Shown here: positions 46,681 to 58,826 of the stretch, piece by piece
Numbering within the stretch: position 1 is the first letter of the stretch
Layout: the number at the start of each line of letters is the position of its first letter
Origin: Gossypium raimondii
Taxonomy: Eukaryota > Streptophyta > Magnoliopsida > Malvales > Malvaceae
Assembly: GCF_025698545.1 (NCBI RefSeq)
Contig: NC_068570.1
Coordinates: 54,703,924-54,767,923 of the forward strand
Direction: 5' to 3'
Length of the DNA: 64,000 nt
Translations under genes and position numbers: made by a program
The notes under the pieces: model-generated
What the model was told of the DNA's origin: nothing
The model's input: the letters and a program-made list of their open reading frames with translations, nothing else
Database searches by the model: none

Positions 46681-48715
46681 GCCTTATAAGAAAAATCTCC
46701 CTTGAAGTATTTTATTAATAAAAATAAGCAAATACATTATATGGTGGCTGTAGAACATATAATGTCATATATAGAGAGAGACCTAAGCTACTTGGAAAAC
46801 AAGGAAACAACCCTTCTTTTGTCTCCAAGCAATTGGCCTAGTCATAATCTTACTCCTTAAGTTAAATTAGTCTAAAATACTAAAAAAAAAATCATAACAA
46901 ATAAAAGGTGAGTATTTGGTACATTAGCACTGTATTTTTTTATTCCATGAGCAACTTTAAAGAATTGACACATATCTCTTTTTTAGATATTTATTTTGTT
47001 AATATTTTATTATACTCCTATAACACAGTTATCAATCCCCAGACACTGCTTGCGGTGTCTAAAAACTCTATTGACAGTGTACCAAATAATTTCTCATAAA
47101 TAAATCCCTAAAATATAAAACTTTATAAATAAATTATTGTCTTATATATAATCAAAAGCATTGATATCGTGCCCAATATGATGTAAACTCGAACCAAAGC
47201 ACAAAACTCATAATTCACAAAATAAATTTATCCAAAAATTTATGCTTGTGCAGTTTTCACTAAAATGGTCATATCTTAAGCTCTTGAAGTCAAAATAAGC
47301 CGATTCAAAGTGTTTGTCGAAGCTAAGAGATAAATCTTTCATCGGTATGAATACATCTTAACCTAGAAATACCTAGATCCCATCAAAAAATGCGTCGCAA
47401 GTCAATTGATCATCTAGACATGAAAATTGGAAACTTTGGTGAAATTAATTTAATAAATTTCAACCTATTCGTTCATGTATCATTATGTTTAGCTTCATTC
47501 TCTCAAATGGTATTGTATCTCATAATATGTTGTAAGAAAATATTTTGTATTTGCATAACCAACATCTACTATATAATATTTCCTACAAAAACTACATGTA
47601 AAAATTTTGATAATTTATAAAAATAAAATAAAATTATAACAAAGTGATGATAATATTATTGAATTAATAGATGCAACTTTTAACCTGTTTTAAGATCTCT
47701 CTCAAACATCATTTCTTAGTGCTCTAGAATTTGAGTCACAACCCAACTTTATAATTCTTCAATTATATAGCTTTTATAAACTTAATTTGCACTTGATTGT
47801 GAGTTCAATAGCAAACTAACTTTAAAACATTTTATAATATCTCGATTGTTATTCTTTCATGTAAATTAGATAAATAATAATATAAAATTTACAATATAAC
47901 CTTTATAAAAAAAAGTTGTGAGGTAATCAAATATGTATATCTGAATAATATAAATTTTATAATATTGTCTTTATAAGCCTAATTTGCTAATGGGGCCAAA
48001 ATTGTATAAAATATTTGGACTTCATGTGTCCAATAGAAAATAATTTTATCTAATAATAAATATATAATTATATTTCAAAATTAAAATAATTTCTTAAAAT
48101 TAAAATATTTTACTATTATTATAAAAATAATTTATATAAAAATTTTAAACTTAAATCATGTATATGTATTTAGAAAATTATATGGCAATTTATTGTAATT
48201 CTTCGTGTAATTACCCAAGAATTAAAAATTAAAATTGAGTGCTTCAATTACATTTCGCAGCTACAAATTACAATTGTTATGGAGAGGAGAAATTAAAAAT
48301 AAATCAAATATTAAAACAATTCTCAAAAGAAATGACAAAAGTGTTGAAAATAGGACATTCATATGTCTTGTCTGACGTTTGTGAAGTATTGAGGTAAAAT
48401 AATTTTTCTTACATGGCATCATCAAGGGCTCACAAGATCTTATTTTGCTCACTTTTGATCTGATGGTTAAGAGCATCATTATCTACACTAAAATTGTTCT
48501 CTTAGAAGTTAACACCCTTTTTCAAGGGTGAAGTCAAGCATGCAGTCTCTCTTTTAGTTAAATGATTCAATTGTACTTTTAGTCTCTCTTAAACTTAGAT
48601 AATTTAATTTAATTTAATTCCTTTAATCTTTTTATTAAATAAATATTTTTTTACTTTTTCAAAAATTAATTATTCAATTTAAGCTATTTTAACATGTATT
48701 TTTATTTTGGCCTCC
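46681..48715. other. AT-rich intergenic region
   Basis: No gene, RNA or clear repeat recognised. Open frames at 46908-47099, 47390-47620 and 48261-48479 have no recognisable domain and an AT-driven composition. Confidence 0.5.
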
Positions 48716-49187
48716 AATTTCTTTTTAAAATTGTCTCCCTTCCACTAAAAATTATTAATTTCACCTTATATTTTGCTTTGAAATTTAGAAAACCAGTCGA
48801 TCTAAAGAGATGGTAATCAAAAGATTTTTTTGTTGTTGTTTGATTTAATAATCAAAAGATCGAAGTTGAGTTTATAGCTTAAACAACTTTGATTTAATTT
48901 ATTTAGTTTTTACTTTTCATCATATTCAAGCTACAAATCATCTGAAATACAAGCAAAAGTAAACTATTACATAGTTTTTAATTTGACACACAAAGCCTTC
49001 CAGTTCTTGCTGCAGTCCAACATCTTCGTAACCCTGACAAGTTTGAGAGAAAAACCCTGCAATTTAATTATCCCAAAAAAATAATAATAAAAGAGAGAGA
49101 TAATTTATATATATATATATATATAAAGCCAAATAAAATTGGGTTTTTGTGTGTGTATGTACGTTGAATTTCATGGCATTTTCACCT
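48716..49187. other. 3' flank of MBD gene 2 and G2 empty site
   Basis: Parallel to 21036-21476. Around 48710-48750 the sequence TTTTGGCCTCC...TCCACTAAAAATT joins the two sequences that in copy 1 lie on either side of G2 (12620-12653 and 21036-21055). A short (AT)n run lies at 49108-49125. Confidence 0.65.
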
Positions 49188-49702
49188 TTAAGGATCAAGG
49201 CAAATGATGTTCATTTTCTTCCATGCAAACAATACTTCACGTTTGGAGTAGTACATGTGCCCAGTAGGATCATAGTAATACTGCATCAACATCACCACCA
49301 CCATCATTATCAACTTAATATTTGCAGGCATGTATGTAGGATGAAGGATACAAGGGTGGTTTGATATACCTTATAAATCCTACCAAGGCCCTTACGGCCA
49401 GACGGAACATAGCGCTCCTCCGCAACCCATCCAGGGAGCAACCAGTAATAGTTAATATCAGTATTATCAAAGTGCCGGACGGAGACAGCCCGTGACGTCC
49501 TTTTACCCCTTTTCTCGGCCTTCTCTTTCACTAATCGTAAGGTGGCTATGGTCAACGGCGACCGCTCCTTAGGCTGATGTGGTCGCGGTTGTGGTAGCGT
49601 TAATATTGTTGTTGCTCGTCTCCCCCTCTTCTTAGAGCTTGAGCTCGAGCTCGAGCTCGACTGCCCATTCTCTGCCTTCATCACTGTGCTAGAACTTGCC
49701 AT
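49188..49702 (-). CDS. Methyl-CpG-binding-domain (MBD) protein, copy 2
   Basis: Two exons on the minus strand: 49702-49370 and 49280-49188, again with an 89-bp GT-AG intron. An in-frame ATG at 49732 exists but lies only ~12 bp from the TATA box, so the ATG at 49702 is preferred. Predicted protein is 141 aa. Residues 15-23 are nine serines, partly from an AGCTCG repeat. KKRGRR follows as a possible nuclear signal. Residues 50-80 (SPLTIATLRLVKEKAEKRGKR) are conserved with copy 1. Residues 87-131 form the MBD: WLLPGWVAEERYVPSGRK, YYYDPTGHMYYSKREVLFAW. The canonical SK-basic-E-V-L is intact, unlike copy 1. Likely a nuclear reader of methylated DNA. The duplicated flanks show it arose with copy 1 by segmental duplication. 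Confidence 0.8.
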
Positions 49703-49743
49703 GCTTTTTTGTTTAGTATGACCCTTCTCCATTTCTCATCATC

Positions 49744-49751
49744 TATATATA
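49744..49751 (-). promoter_or_regulatory. TATA box of MBD gene 2
   Basis: TATATATA in GGGGCTATATATAGATGATG on the minus strand, 42 bp before the chosen start. The same element stands in front of copy 1. Confidence 0.65.
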
Positions 49752-50021
49752 GCCCCAATGTGGGTTGATAATTTTACATATTTGCATATTTGCCTCTCAT
49801 TTTCCTCTTTTCTTTTACATTTGTCCCTTAGGGTGTTGAATCATTTTCAATTTTACCCTTGGACATACATATATACCTTTAAATATTAGTTGAGCATAAT
49901 TTTTAAAAATTTATTTAGGATTATTTTTTGGTTAAACAATTATTTTTAAAATGGTTGTTATTAAACGTGCGGGGATGATTTTTATGTACGTTGCATGAAA
50001 ATGCATGTTGCGCGTGCTATC

Positions 50022-50577
50022 TAGAGGTGCTCATGGGCCGGGTCGGGCGGGGTTCGGGCCGGGCCCATAAAAATTTCAGCCCGGGCCCGGCCCGAAATAT
50101 GGGCCTAAAATTTTGCCCAGGCCCGACCCGGGAAAAAATCATAAGCCCGGGGCCGGCCCGGCCCATTTTTATTTTAAAAATTTTAAAAAATTAAAAATTA
50201 TTTTAAAATATTTTTAAAATATTTTAAAATTAAAAAATTAAAAAAGTATTTTAAAATATTTTAAAATTAAAAAATTAAAAAAGTATTTTAAAATATTTTA
50301 AAATTAAAAAATTAAAAAAGTATTTTAAAATATTTTAAAATTTAAAAAATTTAAAAAGTATGTAAAAATATTTTAAAATTAAAAAATAAATATATTTATT
50401 ATATCGGGTCGGGCAGGCTGGGTCCGGCCGAAAAAGTGGTGTCGAGGTCTGCCCATTTTCTAAACGGCCTCATTTTTTGCCCAAGCCCATATTTGGGCCT
50501 ATATTTTACCCAAACCCTCCCATATTTCGGGCTGGCCGTCAGGCCGGGCCGGGCCGCCCGGCCCATGAGCACCTCTA
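50022..50577. mobile_element. hAT-type MITE (copy 2, 556 bp) with perfect 8-bp duplication
   Basis: Flanked by GTGCTATC at 50014-50021 and 50578-50585. Inverted ends are TAGAGGTGCTCATGGGCCGGG. The subterminal zones are rich in GGGCCGGGCC and the AT core has a 37-bp tandem repeat. No transposase. The frames 49991-50194 and 50436-50624 run through it and are meaningless. Confidence 0.92.
50209..50375. repeat. 37-bp tandem repeat in the MITE core
   Basis: Units containing AAAAAGTATTTTAAAATATT recur at 50246, 50283, 50320 and, diverged, 50358. The unit is itself nearly palindromic. Confidence 0.85.
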
Positions 50578-50585
50578 GTGCTATC

Positions 50586-52605
50586 TCACTTTACTCACTC
50601 ACTTTTATGAGCGCGTATTGTTGATTTTAGATCTTCTATTTTACTTGATCACCGAGAAATTAGGAAAATACATAATTGATATTGATTGAAATGCGATGGA
50701 ACAAAAAGATAAATTTTTGAGCAATTTGATATTTCATGTTTATGTGTTAAATTTTAAATGGATTTAGAATATCATAGTTATAATTGCAACCCAATTTTAT
50801 AACATTAATATTCAATCTTCCATAAACATGTTTAATTAGTGAACATGAAAGTTTCAAAGATTTACAAACACTAAATTTATGAAATTTTTTGTTCATTCAT
50901 TAAATTTATGATTATTTGTGTGATTTATGGGTTTTACCGATGAATTTCTTAAGAAATGTTTTAAAATAAATTAATATATTGTTTATTTTAATGTTTAATG
51001 TTCTTATCAAATGATTTAAAAATCTTGAATTTAAATCATAATATTCATTATTTAAAGGGTTAAATTGAAATCAATCAAAATTTGTGGTGGTTCTCACAAT
51101 AATGAATTTTAGTTGGGATTCCCTACGAGAATTAATTATGTAACCCTGAAAGATTTTTTCCTTTTCTGTTCACACTTACAATATATATTATTTTCTAATA
51201 TTTAGTTAAAAAGTAAATGGTGACCTGGAAATTTATCTGTAATGATTTAGAAAAATCACTGATTTAATTTAGTAACATGATATATATTTTTTATTTTAAT
51301 TGAAAACATAAAATTTCACAAATCTTTAACAACATTATTTTAAATTTACACAAATATTATATTTATTTAATATAAAATAAATACGCATTCTTTTATTACA
51401 TTTCCCATTATTTAATTTCCTGTTTGACCAAAGTTTAACCGCCATGAAAGCCTCGGAATTTGAACAGTAAAATGTCCTTTGTTCATTATCGGAAGGGTAT
51501 ATTGTAATTAATCAATACGCTTAGGGGTAATAAAGTAATTTGAAACAGGTATTTACCGCCATACATGCATGTAATCCAGATGGATTTCTTTCCTTGCAGA
51601 TACCCCAATCTGCATTTATATTTTGTAACCGTTCACTGCTTTTAATACTTTGCCATTTAAAAAACTTTTCTACAGATCCCTTACCAAATGAACAGCTTTT
51701 TCAAATAAACATTTGTTTTTTACGAAAAACATCATATTTTTTTTAATTTATCTCTAAAATACTAGCTTAAAATTACTAAATAAATTTTAAATAAAAAGAT
51801 AATTATAACATTGTTATTATTTTATATGTTTTTTATCTTTTATTTATTTCTCTATTTTAATTACAAAATATTGAAATTTTAATTATATATTGAAGCTTCA
51901 CTTTTTAAAAAATTATATGTGACTTCAATTTTAATTAATATTTAATTCGATTATATAGTCACCTTTCTCCAGTTTTAAATGCATCGGTTTTATTTCAAAA
52001 GTTAAATATTGACCTATAGATGAATTATTAGATTAGTTTATGTTAAAAATATTAAACAATAAACAAAAAGTAAAAGAGATGATAAAACAATATATAATTA
52101 TCATTGTCCAAGTGGTGGTGTAGTTAACTATATGATCTAGACCCTTTTGATATTTTTGAGGCCTTAAGCTAAATAATAAATTGGGTCTTTTTTTAAAATT
52201 AGAAAATTTAATACAATAAAAGTGAAACTTTTGGGCCCTAGAGATGAAGCATTTATGGTTAAAAATTGAAAACCTTAAGCATTTAATTGATTTATTTTAG
52301 TCTAATTTTTTTTCTCATATTAAAAGTTGAAAAAAAATTTTGACCCCTTCCAGCTCTGAGCGATTGCACTCTCAAACAACCCTAGGGTTGAGCTTGAAAT
52401 GACCATGCATGTCTCTGTGGTTCACCTTATCAAGTAGTTGATGAGACACTCCCACTTTATGAATTAATCGCCTCTTTAGACACTCAACTTTCATTAGAGT
52501 TTGGTGACAAAACTCTTATTAAGAACAATACTAACCTGATGAGAGGTCAACCAACTCTCGGTAGACAACACTTTACAATCTTCTCGTAATAGAATTGGTC
52601 TCCCT
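50586..52605. other. AT-rich flank; right end of duplicated block
   Basis: About 51200-51300 still matches 22190-22380 of copy 1. 51330-51450 resembles 57850-57990 (both hold GTTTGACCAAAGTTTAACC). No gene recognised. The frame 51540-51746 has no known domain. Confidence 0.5.
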
Positions 52606-52700
52606 CAATAAGGGTTTAGCTTAATATCAAGGTTGAGACTTTGGGAACTTTAAAATTTCAGGTTCGAGTCTCACTTTATGTAAATCCTATGTGGGTTCTC
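52606..52700 (+). repeat. SINE-head-like tRNA-derived relic
   Basis: A-box-like TTAGCTTAATATCAAGG and B-box-like AGGTTCGAGTCTC 45 bp apart, as in tRNA-derived SINEs. No 3' tail or duplication was found. Confidence 0.4.
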
Positions 52701-52892
52701 AACCTATATTTATTATAGTTTATGTTCCACTATATGTGGACTCTGTATTGGTTTATTTTGATTCAGATTTGGGTATATTCCGATTATCAGCCTGACTATA
52801 ATTTATAATGATTAATTTATTTTATAGTTATTTGAATGTATTCTTTGTAATTGCAATTGTGACAATATGTATATGTATACACAAATTTCACA

Positions 52893-53565
52893 TAAAAATG
52901 AGACTTGGAAAATTAGAACAAAAGAAATTATTTATGAAATTGAGTTATGATTTTTAGATAACTACTTAGATTCTACTATTTAGTAGAAATCTGATTTAAG
53001 GGCTTGGTCTTGTATGGATGTGAGTTGTTTCAAGAATTTCAAGACTTGATATTGAAACTAGGTATAAGCATGTTTGCTTGAGAATTTGGTTTGATTTGAT
53101 TTAAATTCAGTGGTCTTTAAGACTTGAGTTTGATTGAATGAAGTCCACATTAAGAGTAACTGAGACTTGATCTAGAAAAATAGGTTTGAATAGAGTAAGA
53201 TCCAGATGTTTTTAAATTTTGATCTTGGGTCGAATATTGTCCCACCAAATTTGTAAACTCAAATTTATGAAAAGATATGAAGGACAAATTTTGTTCCACC
53301 AAATTTGTAGACTCAAATTTTGCGTCAAAATAAGACTTGAAAAATTAGAGCAAATCAAAGAAATTTTATTTATGAAATTGAGTTACAATTTCTAGATAAA
53401 TTCTTCTCTTCAATGAAGCTTCTAAGGGTCATCCAGATTTGATCTTGGACGATGTGGGTCATTTCAAGGGTTGTCAAAATTTGATCTTGAAATTGAATTT
53501 GGAAAGATTTTTGTTTGAGAATTTGGTTTGGTTTAATTTGGATTCAAAGATCGTTGATACTTTAT
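52893..53565. repeat. Local direct duplication, ~430-bp unit
   Basis: 52893-53130 and 53323-53565 share long matches (GAGACTTGGAAAATTAGA / AAGACTTGAAAAATTAGA, GAGAATTTGGTTTGRTTT). Both lie in an otherwise unremarkable AT-rich stretch. No coding content. Confidence 0.65.
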
Positions 53566-54012
53566 ATTGAAAACGAGTTTTATCTCTTTTATCCAATAAT
53601 AGTACTTTAATTTTGAGACATATATTTTATTTTTAAAAGTATAATCATATGCTATTTTACTAATTTAGGTTAAATAATTTTAAAATTCTCTTGGTGGGAG
53701 ATAATTTCTCATATATTTTGACTTATTAAATAATTAAATAAATTCAATAATATTTCTTGTAAACTAATTATACTAATGTTAACTAGTTAAACATATTTAT
53801 TGTTAATTATTTATACTTGGCTACAATCAACAATGACAATAAGTATCGATACTATTTTCTAAAAGTTTGATTGAATTAGTGTCATCCATCAACAAAGTCT
53901 CAACCCAAATAGAAAATTATCAAAATTTATTTTTAACAAAGTAACAATATTATTTTGTGTGTATTTTTTATATTTATATATAAAAGTAGAAAAATACACA
54001 TATGATAAGATA
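53566..54012. other. AT-rich intergenic DNA
   Basis: No recognisable feature. Confidence 0.5.
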
Positions 54013-55067
54013 AGGCTCCATTTGTTTCACTGAAAATGGCTTCCGGAAAATTATTTCTGGAAAATGACTTACTTTTTTGGAAAAGATAATATTTTCTGGT
54101 GTTTGGATAAATCTGTGTAAAATATTTTCTTTTGTTTGGCAGGTTCTTTAAAAATATTTCATAAAAGTCGTTTTCAATTAAACAAACATACATTTGAATT
54201 TTTTCATTTTTTAATTGAGTTTATTTTATATCTATAATTTTATATTTTACATTGTTTTTACATATATTAAAAATATTTTGTTAAATTTAGGTTCATTGCA
54301 ACGATTATTTTTAGTTACATGACTACCAACTAAGTATTTTTATTTAAAATGTGACATTAACAAAATTGACAAAAAAATCAACAATGTTAGCAATTGGACT
54401 TGATTTTCAAATCTGGAAAGTAGAGAGACTAAATTCTTGAAAATAAAAGTACAAAGACTAAATTGCAAATTTGTGAAGAGTATACAGACTTATGACATAT
54501 TTTAACATTTATACTACAAAACATTTATTATTGATATATTTATAATTGTAATAAATATTTAGTATTAAAATATTAATATTGATATTTTCAATAATATGTG
54601 AATAATATTATTTAAAATTATTATTTTAAAATTTACTATTAAAATAAAATTTAAATATTAAATAATTTATTAAAATAATAAATTATATTAATTATATTAA
54701 TAATTTATTATATGACTAAATATAAATAATTAAATACGTATGTTTAATAATATTAAAAAATATAATATTTTATAGTAATATTTTAAATATTTTTAAAAAT
54801 AAAAATAAAATTTATTATAAATATAATAATATTAAACTTGATTTAAGTTAATTTTTATATAAAAGTAAAATTATCTATTGAGGAGCTCTTTTCCGGAAAA
54901 TGACTTACGCTTTTCAAAAGGGTAAGTCATTTTACAAGGAAAAAGGCTTATTTTCTGTTGACTTGTAAGTCATTTTCCGTTGACCAAGCTGTTTTCTGTG
55001 AAACAAACACAGGAAAATGCAGAAAATATTTTCCGTAAAACCTTTTACATGTAAACAAACGGACCCT
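54013..55067. mobile_element. Non-autonomous TIR element (~1,055 bp)
   Basis: Inverted ends AGGCTCCATTTGTTT and AGGGTCCGTTTGTTT are followed on both sides by ~170 bp of imperfect inverted sequence rich in GGAAAATGACTTAC motifs. The middle is nearly pure AT. No transposase is encoded; the minus-strand frame 53933-54193 only overlaps its left end. The duplication is unresolved (ATAAGATA versus GAAACTTA), so the superfamily is not certain. Confidence 0.75.
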
Positions 55068-56487
55068 GAAACTTAAGGCACTATGGTCTTTAATGTTTTA
55101 ACTTTACTATTTCAACGAAAACCTCATTTGGGTATTATATAAACTTTTTATAAATATATTTGTTACATGAATTATTTCACTTACATCGTGAATGTGCCAT
55201 AATCTAATATGTTTAATTTTAGAGAATAACCTAAAAATATGAAATACTAAAATAATTAAATAAATTTATATGAAATGTTGGGTTTTTTTTGTTAATTCTT
55301 TTAGTAATCGTATTGTCAAATAATATTTTTACTCATATTCAATTACTTTGTGATGTTTGTGAATTGGGTGATTATAAAATTTTATTGAAATAATAATAAA
55401 AGCTCTTACCTTTTATCATTTTATCTAGATAATGCAAGTACTTTCATTTCATTCAAATAACTTTTTCATTTACATTGATTTACTAAGCTAATCAAGAGGG
55501 AAACATAGCTTTTGCTCCAATTTCTTGAGGATAAAATTATTCAAAATTGAATATAAAATATAGAATTATTGATGACATGTTTAGTTATTAGTGTAATAAT
55601 ATGAAGACGAAATTTTACTTATTATACATGTTTTAAAATAATTAGACATAAAATAAAATATAATTAGTAGAAATTTATATTTGAAATTTTAGTGACGAGT
55701 AAAGCTCTTGTAAAAATAAAGCATCTTCAAAATAAGAACAAAAAATCTTCTTTTATCACAAATAAATCATGCGAGTGGTTAAAAATTACTAATTGTAATT
55801 AGTTTAATGTGAAAACATGTGAAAACATGTGAAAAAATAGTATTATCTTTGTACAGGGTGAGAAGAATATCACATGGTGCAATTGTTGAATGTAAGACGC
55901 AAGCTACAACCTTCAATATTCGGAACCTCAACCTTTGTCAATTATGCTGAGATCTCATTGGCTCATATGAGCCACTCTTAATCATATATATTTAAGTACA
56001 AAAAATTATAACATATGAAGATTTTAAAAGGTAATTGATTGTATAAAACTAATTTTGAGTATTTACTAGATTATGGGTCACTCATGATATAGGTGAAAAA
56101 TAAAATTATGTAAACAGATGTATTTATAAAAATTAATATAAACAACAAATGAGGCTTTAGTTGAATGGTAAAATACAAAATTGAAAACTATAGAGACACG
56201 TATAGGTTCAAATCTCTATTTATGCATGGTTTTCTATTTCTCTTTATAAAAGATACAGAATGACAAAAGCATTGTCCAAATGATAAAATGTACTTCGTAA
56301 AAGTAAAATATTTTTGTTATTGTCTAACTGAGTTGATACTCGATTATCTCATGATACAAATTTAATAAAGTATTTAATATATAGAATAGATAAATATTAT
56401 ATAAATAAAACTAATCGGGCTTCTCTGCTTAAGCCTAAAAAGGTAGGCCCAGGGGAAATAGAAAAGCACATCTAGCAAAAATATTCT
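55068..56487. other. AT-rich intergenic DNA with a SINE-head-like trace
   Basis: No gene. At 56150-56205 an A-box-like TTTAGTTGAATGG and a B-box-like AGGTTCAAATCTC suggest an old tRNA-derived SINE. 56420-56465 resembles the flank of the second tRNA-Lys gene. Confidence 0.45.
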
Positions 56488-56491
56488 AAAA
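56488..56491 (-). terminator. Pol III terminator of tRNA-Lys 1
   Basis: TTTT on the minus strand starts 2 nt after the tRNA 3' end, the normal Pol III stop signal. Confidence 0.8.
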
Positions 56492-56493
56492 GT

Positions 56494-56566
56494 CGCCCAC
56501 CGTGGGGCTCGAACCCACGACCACAAGGTTAAGAGCCTTGCGCTCTACCGACTGAGCTAGACGGGC
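56494..56566 (-). tRNA. tRNA-Lys (anticodon CTT), gene 1
   Basis: 73 nt, no intron. Acceptor stem GCCCGTC pairs with GGTGGGC (discriminator G). The D-arm TAGCTCAGTCGGTAGAGC is also the A box, the anticodon loop CTCTTAA holds CTT, and the T-arm GGTTCGAGCCC is the B box. The arms pair fully. A CAA motif lies a few bases upstream (ACAAATAA), as in many plant tRNA genes. Identical to the second copy at 63583. Confidence 0.97.
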
Positions 56567-58199
56567 TTATTTGTACAATTATCAGGCTTTAAATAAAAGT
56601 TTAAAATAACGAGTGCTACTATCATGTTAAGGGTATCAAACTCATGTTGCTATTGTTCACAACGATTAAAAAGATTCATATAGGTACAACTACTCATGAT
56701 TAGACTATTTGTCCGAAAAATGAGATGGTTTGAATAAAATACAAAGCTTAAAGAATGAGTTTGGATAGAATTTAAGGTTCGTCTTTTATATGGCTCAGGC
56801 TTTGGGCAAGATTTTTATGGCCCGAACTCTGTCCAGCCCGAATATATTATGTTATTAAAATTTATTATATTAATTAATATTTATATTTATATTAAATTAC
56901 TAACTCAATAACAATTAAAGTTATTACCCAAAACTTAAAAAAAAAAAACTTACCCAACTAAATAACCCAACTCAATATATAAAATTTTAAAATTATATTT
57001 AATACAATAAAATATTTATTATATTTATAGTAATATTTTAATATAAACACTTTTTAATGTGTTAGAAAACTTTTATTTTAGCATTTTTAGTGGTATTATA
57101 TTTTTTATAAAAATTATTTTAAATAAAAAGTAATCTAAAAATTTAAATATGGATGAAGTCGAGTCGATTTAGGTTTACTTTTCTTAAACTAGTCGAGTAA
57201 AAAAAACCTATTTTTCAAACCAAACCAAACTAAATCGAGCTTAAATTTAAAAATTAATTTATATATGATCATTATTTCATCTATAAAAATGTATATGATC
57301 ACAAGATAATTATCCATACTATAATAAAATGATTGACTAAATTTGGTATCATCAAACTCAATTGATAAAAATACGAAAAAGTTAAAGTTTTTGTTTTATT
57401 AAAATATAGAGATAATTATATCATTTAATTATTTTATATATTAAATTAAATTCATCTCGTACTCTTAAACTAACAATGTAAAAAAAATCATTTTCTCAAT
57501 TATACCTACTATTATTATTCATGTAACTTTTAATTATTAAGAAAAAAACTATCCACTTTTTAAAATATTATTATTTATTAAAAGAGAAAATTTCAAAAGT
57601 ACACGTGAATTTTGATTCAATGTACAATTTGATACATGAATTTTGATTTGGTGTAATCATACACATGAAATTTTGATTATGGTTCATAATTTTGATTCAA
57701 CCATACACATTTAAAGAAATAAACACATAAATTTATTTTTATATTGGATAAATATAATTATTTTTATGCAATAAACATAAAATGTACTATATCAATAATT
57801 GTGTTAATAATTTGTGAGAATTGGATCGAATCAAAATTTACATATAACATCATTTTAAATTTACGTATGGTGTACACAAATATTATATTTATCTAATATG
57901 AAAATTAATACGGTTTTTAATTATTTTTCTATTATTTAATTTTAATTACGCAAGACGTTGTTTGACCAAAGTTTAACCTCCTTGAAAATCTCGAGTTTGA
58001 ATCAAAATTTCATGTGTAAAATTACAAAAGAAAACAAAGTTTATGTATAAAATTACATATTAGATCAACTTTCATGTATATTTTTAGACTTATCATTTTC
58101 TTAAAATGTAAAATTTATATAGGAATTATTATTTTCAAAATATAAATTTATATATAATATATTACCTTTTCACATGTGCTTTTTACAATTTTTTGGAAA
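56567..58199. other. AT-rich intergenic DNA
   Basis: No gene. 56770-57240 has weak similarity to the hAT-type MITE family (GGCCCGAACTC, CCAGCCCGAA near 56818-56850). 57600-58020 repeats sequence found near 22440-22590 and 51330-51450. Confidence 0.45.
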
Positions 58200-58744
58200 T
58201 AGACTTGTTCAAGACTCGAAAAAGTATTTAAAATATAGGAGAGTTTGGATAAAAGTATAGAACTCGAAAATGGGTTTTGAAAAAATAGGTCTATTTAAAA
58301 TATAAGTCGAGTTTGGACTCCAAAATTCAAGGATTAAGCCTAACCTATTTTCTACTTTGTAATATATTTTTATTTTATTTTTATATAATATGTAATTTAT
58401 ATAAAATTAAATTAAATATATAATAATATAAATGTAAGGTATAAAAGATATGATAAATGTAAAAAAAATTATGCTAAGTTATTGATGATTAAAATTCAAT
58501 AAAAGAAATTCACCAAAAAAGTAGTAAAAGAAAAAAAAATTAAATTAATAAATAGTATATTTAAAAAGAATTAAAAAATAATATAGATGGACCTAAACTG
58601 AGTTTAGGTTGGTCATTTTTAAATACGAGTGCGTTTGACCAATACTTGAGGTCCATATTTCGAACAGGGTCAAACTTAGATAAGCATAAAGTGGGTTGAT
58701 ATCACTACATGAGTTTAACCTGACTTGGGAAGCGAACACCTCTA
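58200..58744. mobile_element. hAT-type MITE (copy 3, 545 bp, diverged)
   Basis: Ends TAGACTTGTTCAAGAC and TAGAGGTGTTCGCTTCC (reverse complement of the right end). Flanks TTTGGAAA (58192-58199) and TTTGGAGA (58745-58752) form an 8-bp duplication with one transition. The interior is AT-rich and its GC-rich subterminal parts have decayed compared with copy 2. Confidence 0.8.
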
Positions 58745-58826
58745 TTTGGAGATTAGGATTTTGTTAGTTTGTATGCATATTATTAGTAATTTATATATAA
58801 ATATGCATGCATATGAAATAACTTTA

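Noticed and set aside
49370..49732. Longer start of MBD gene 2 at 49732
   Set aside because: Only ~12 bp from the TATA box, so it would lie before or at the transcription start; the ATG at 49702 fits better.
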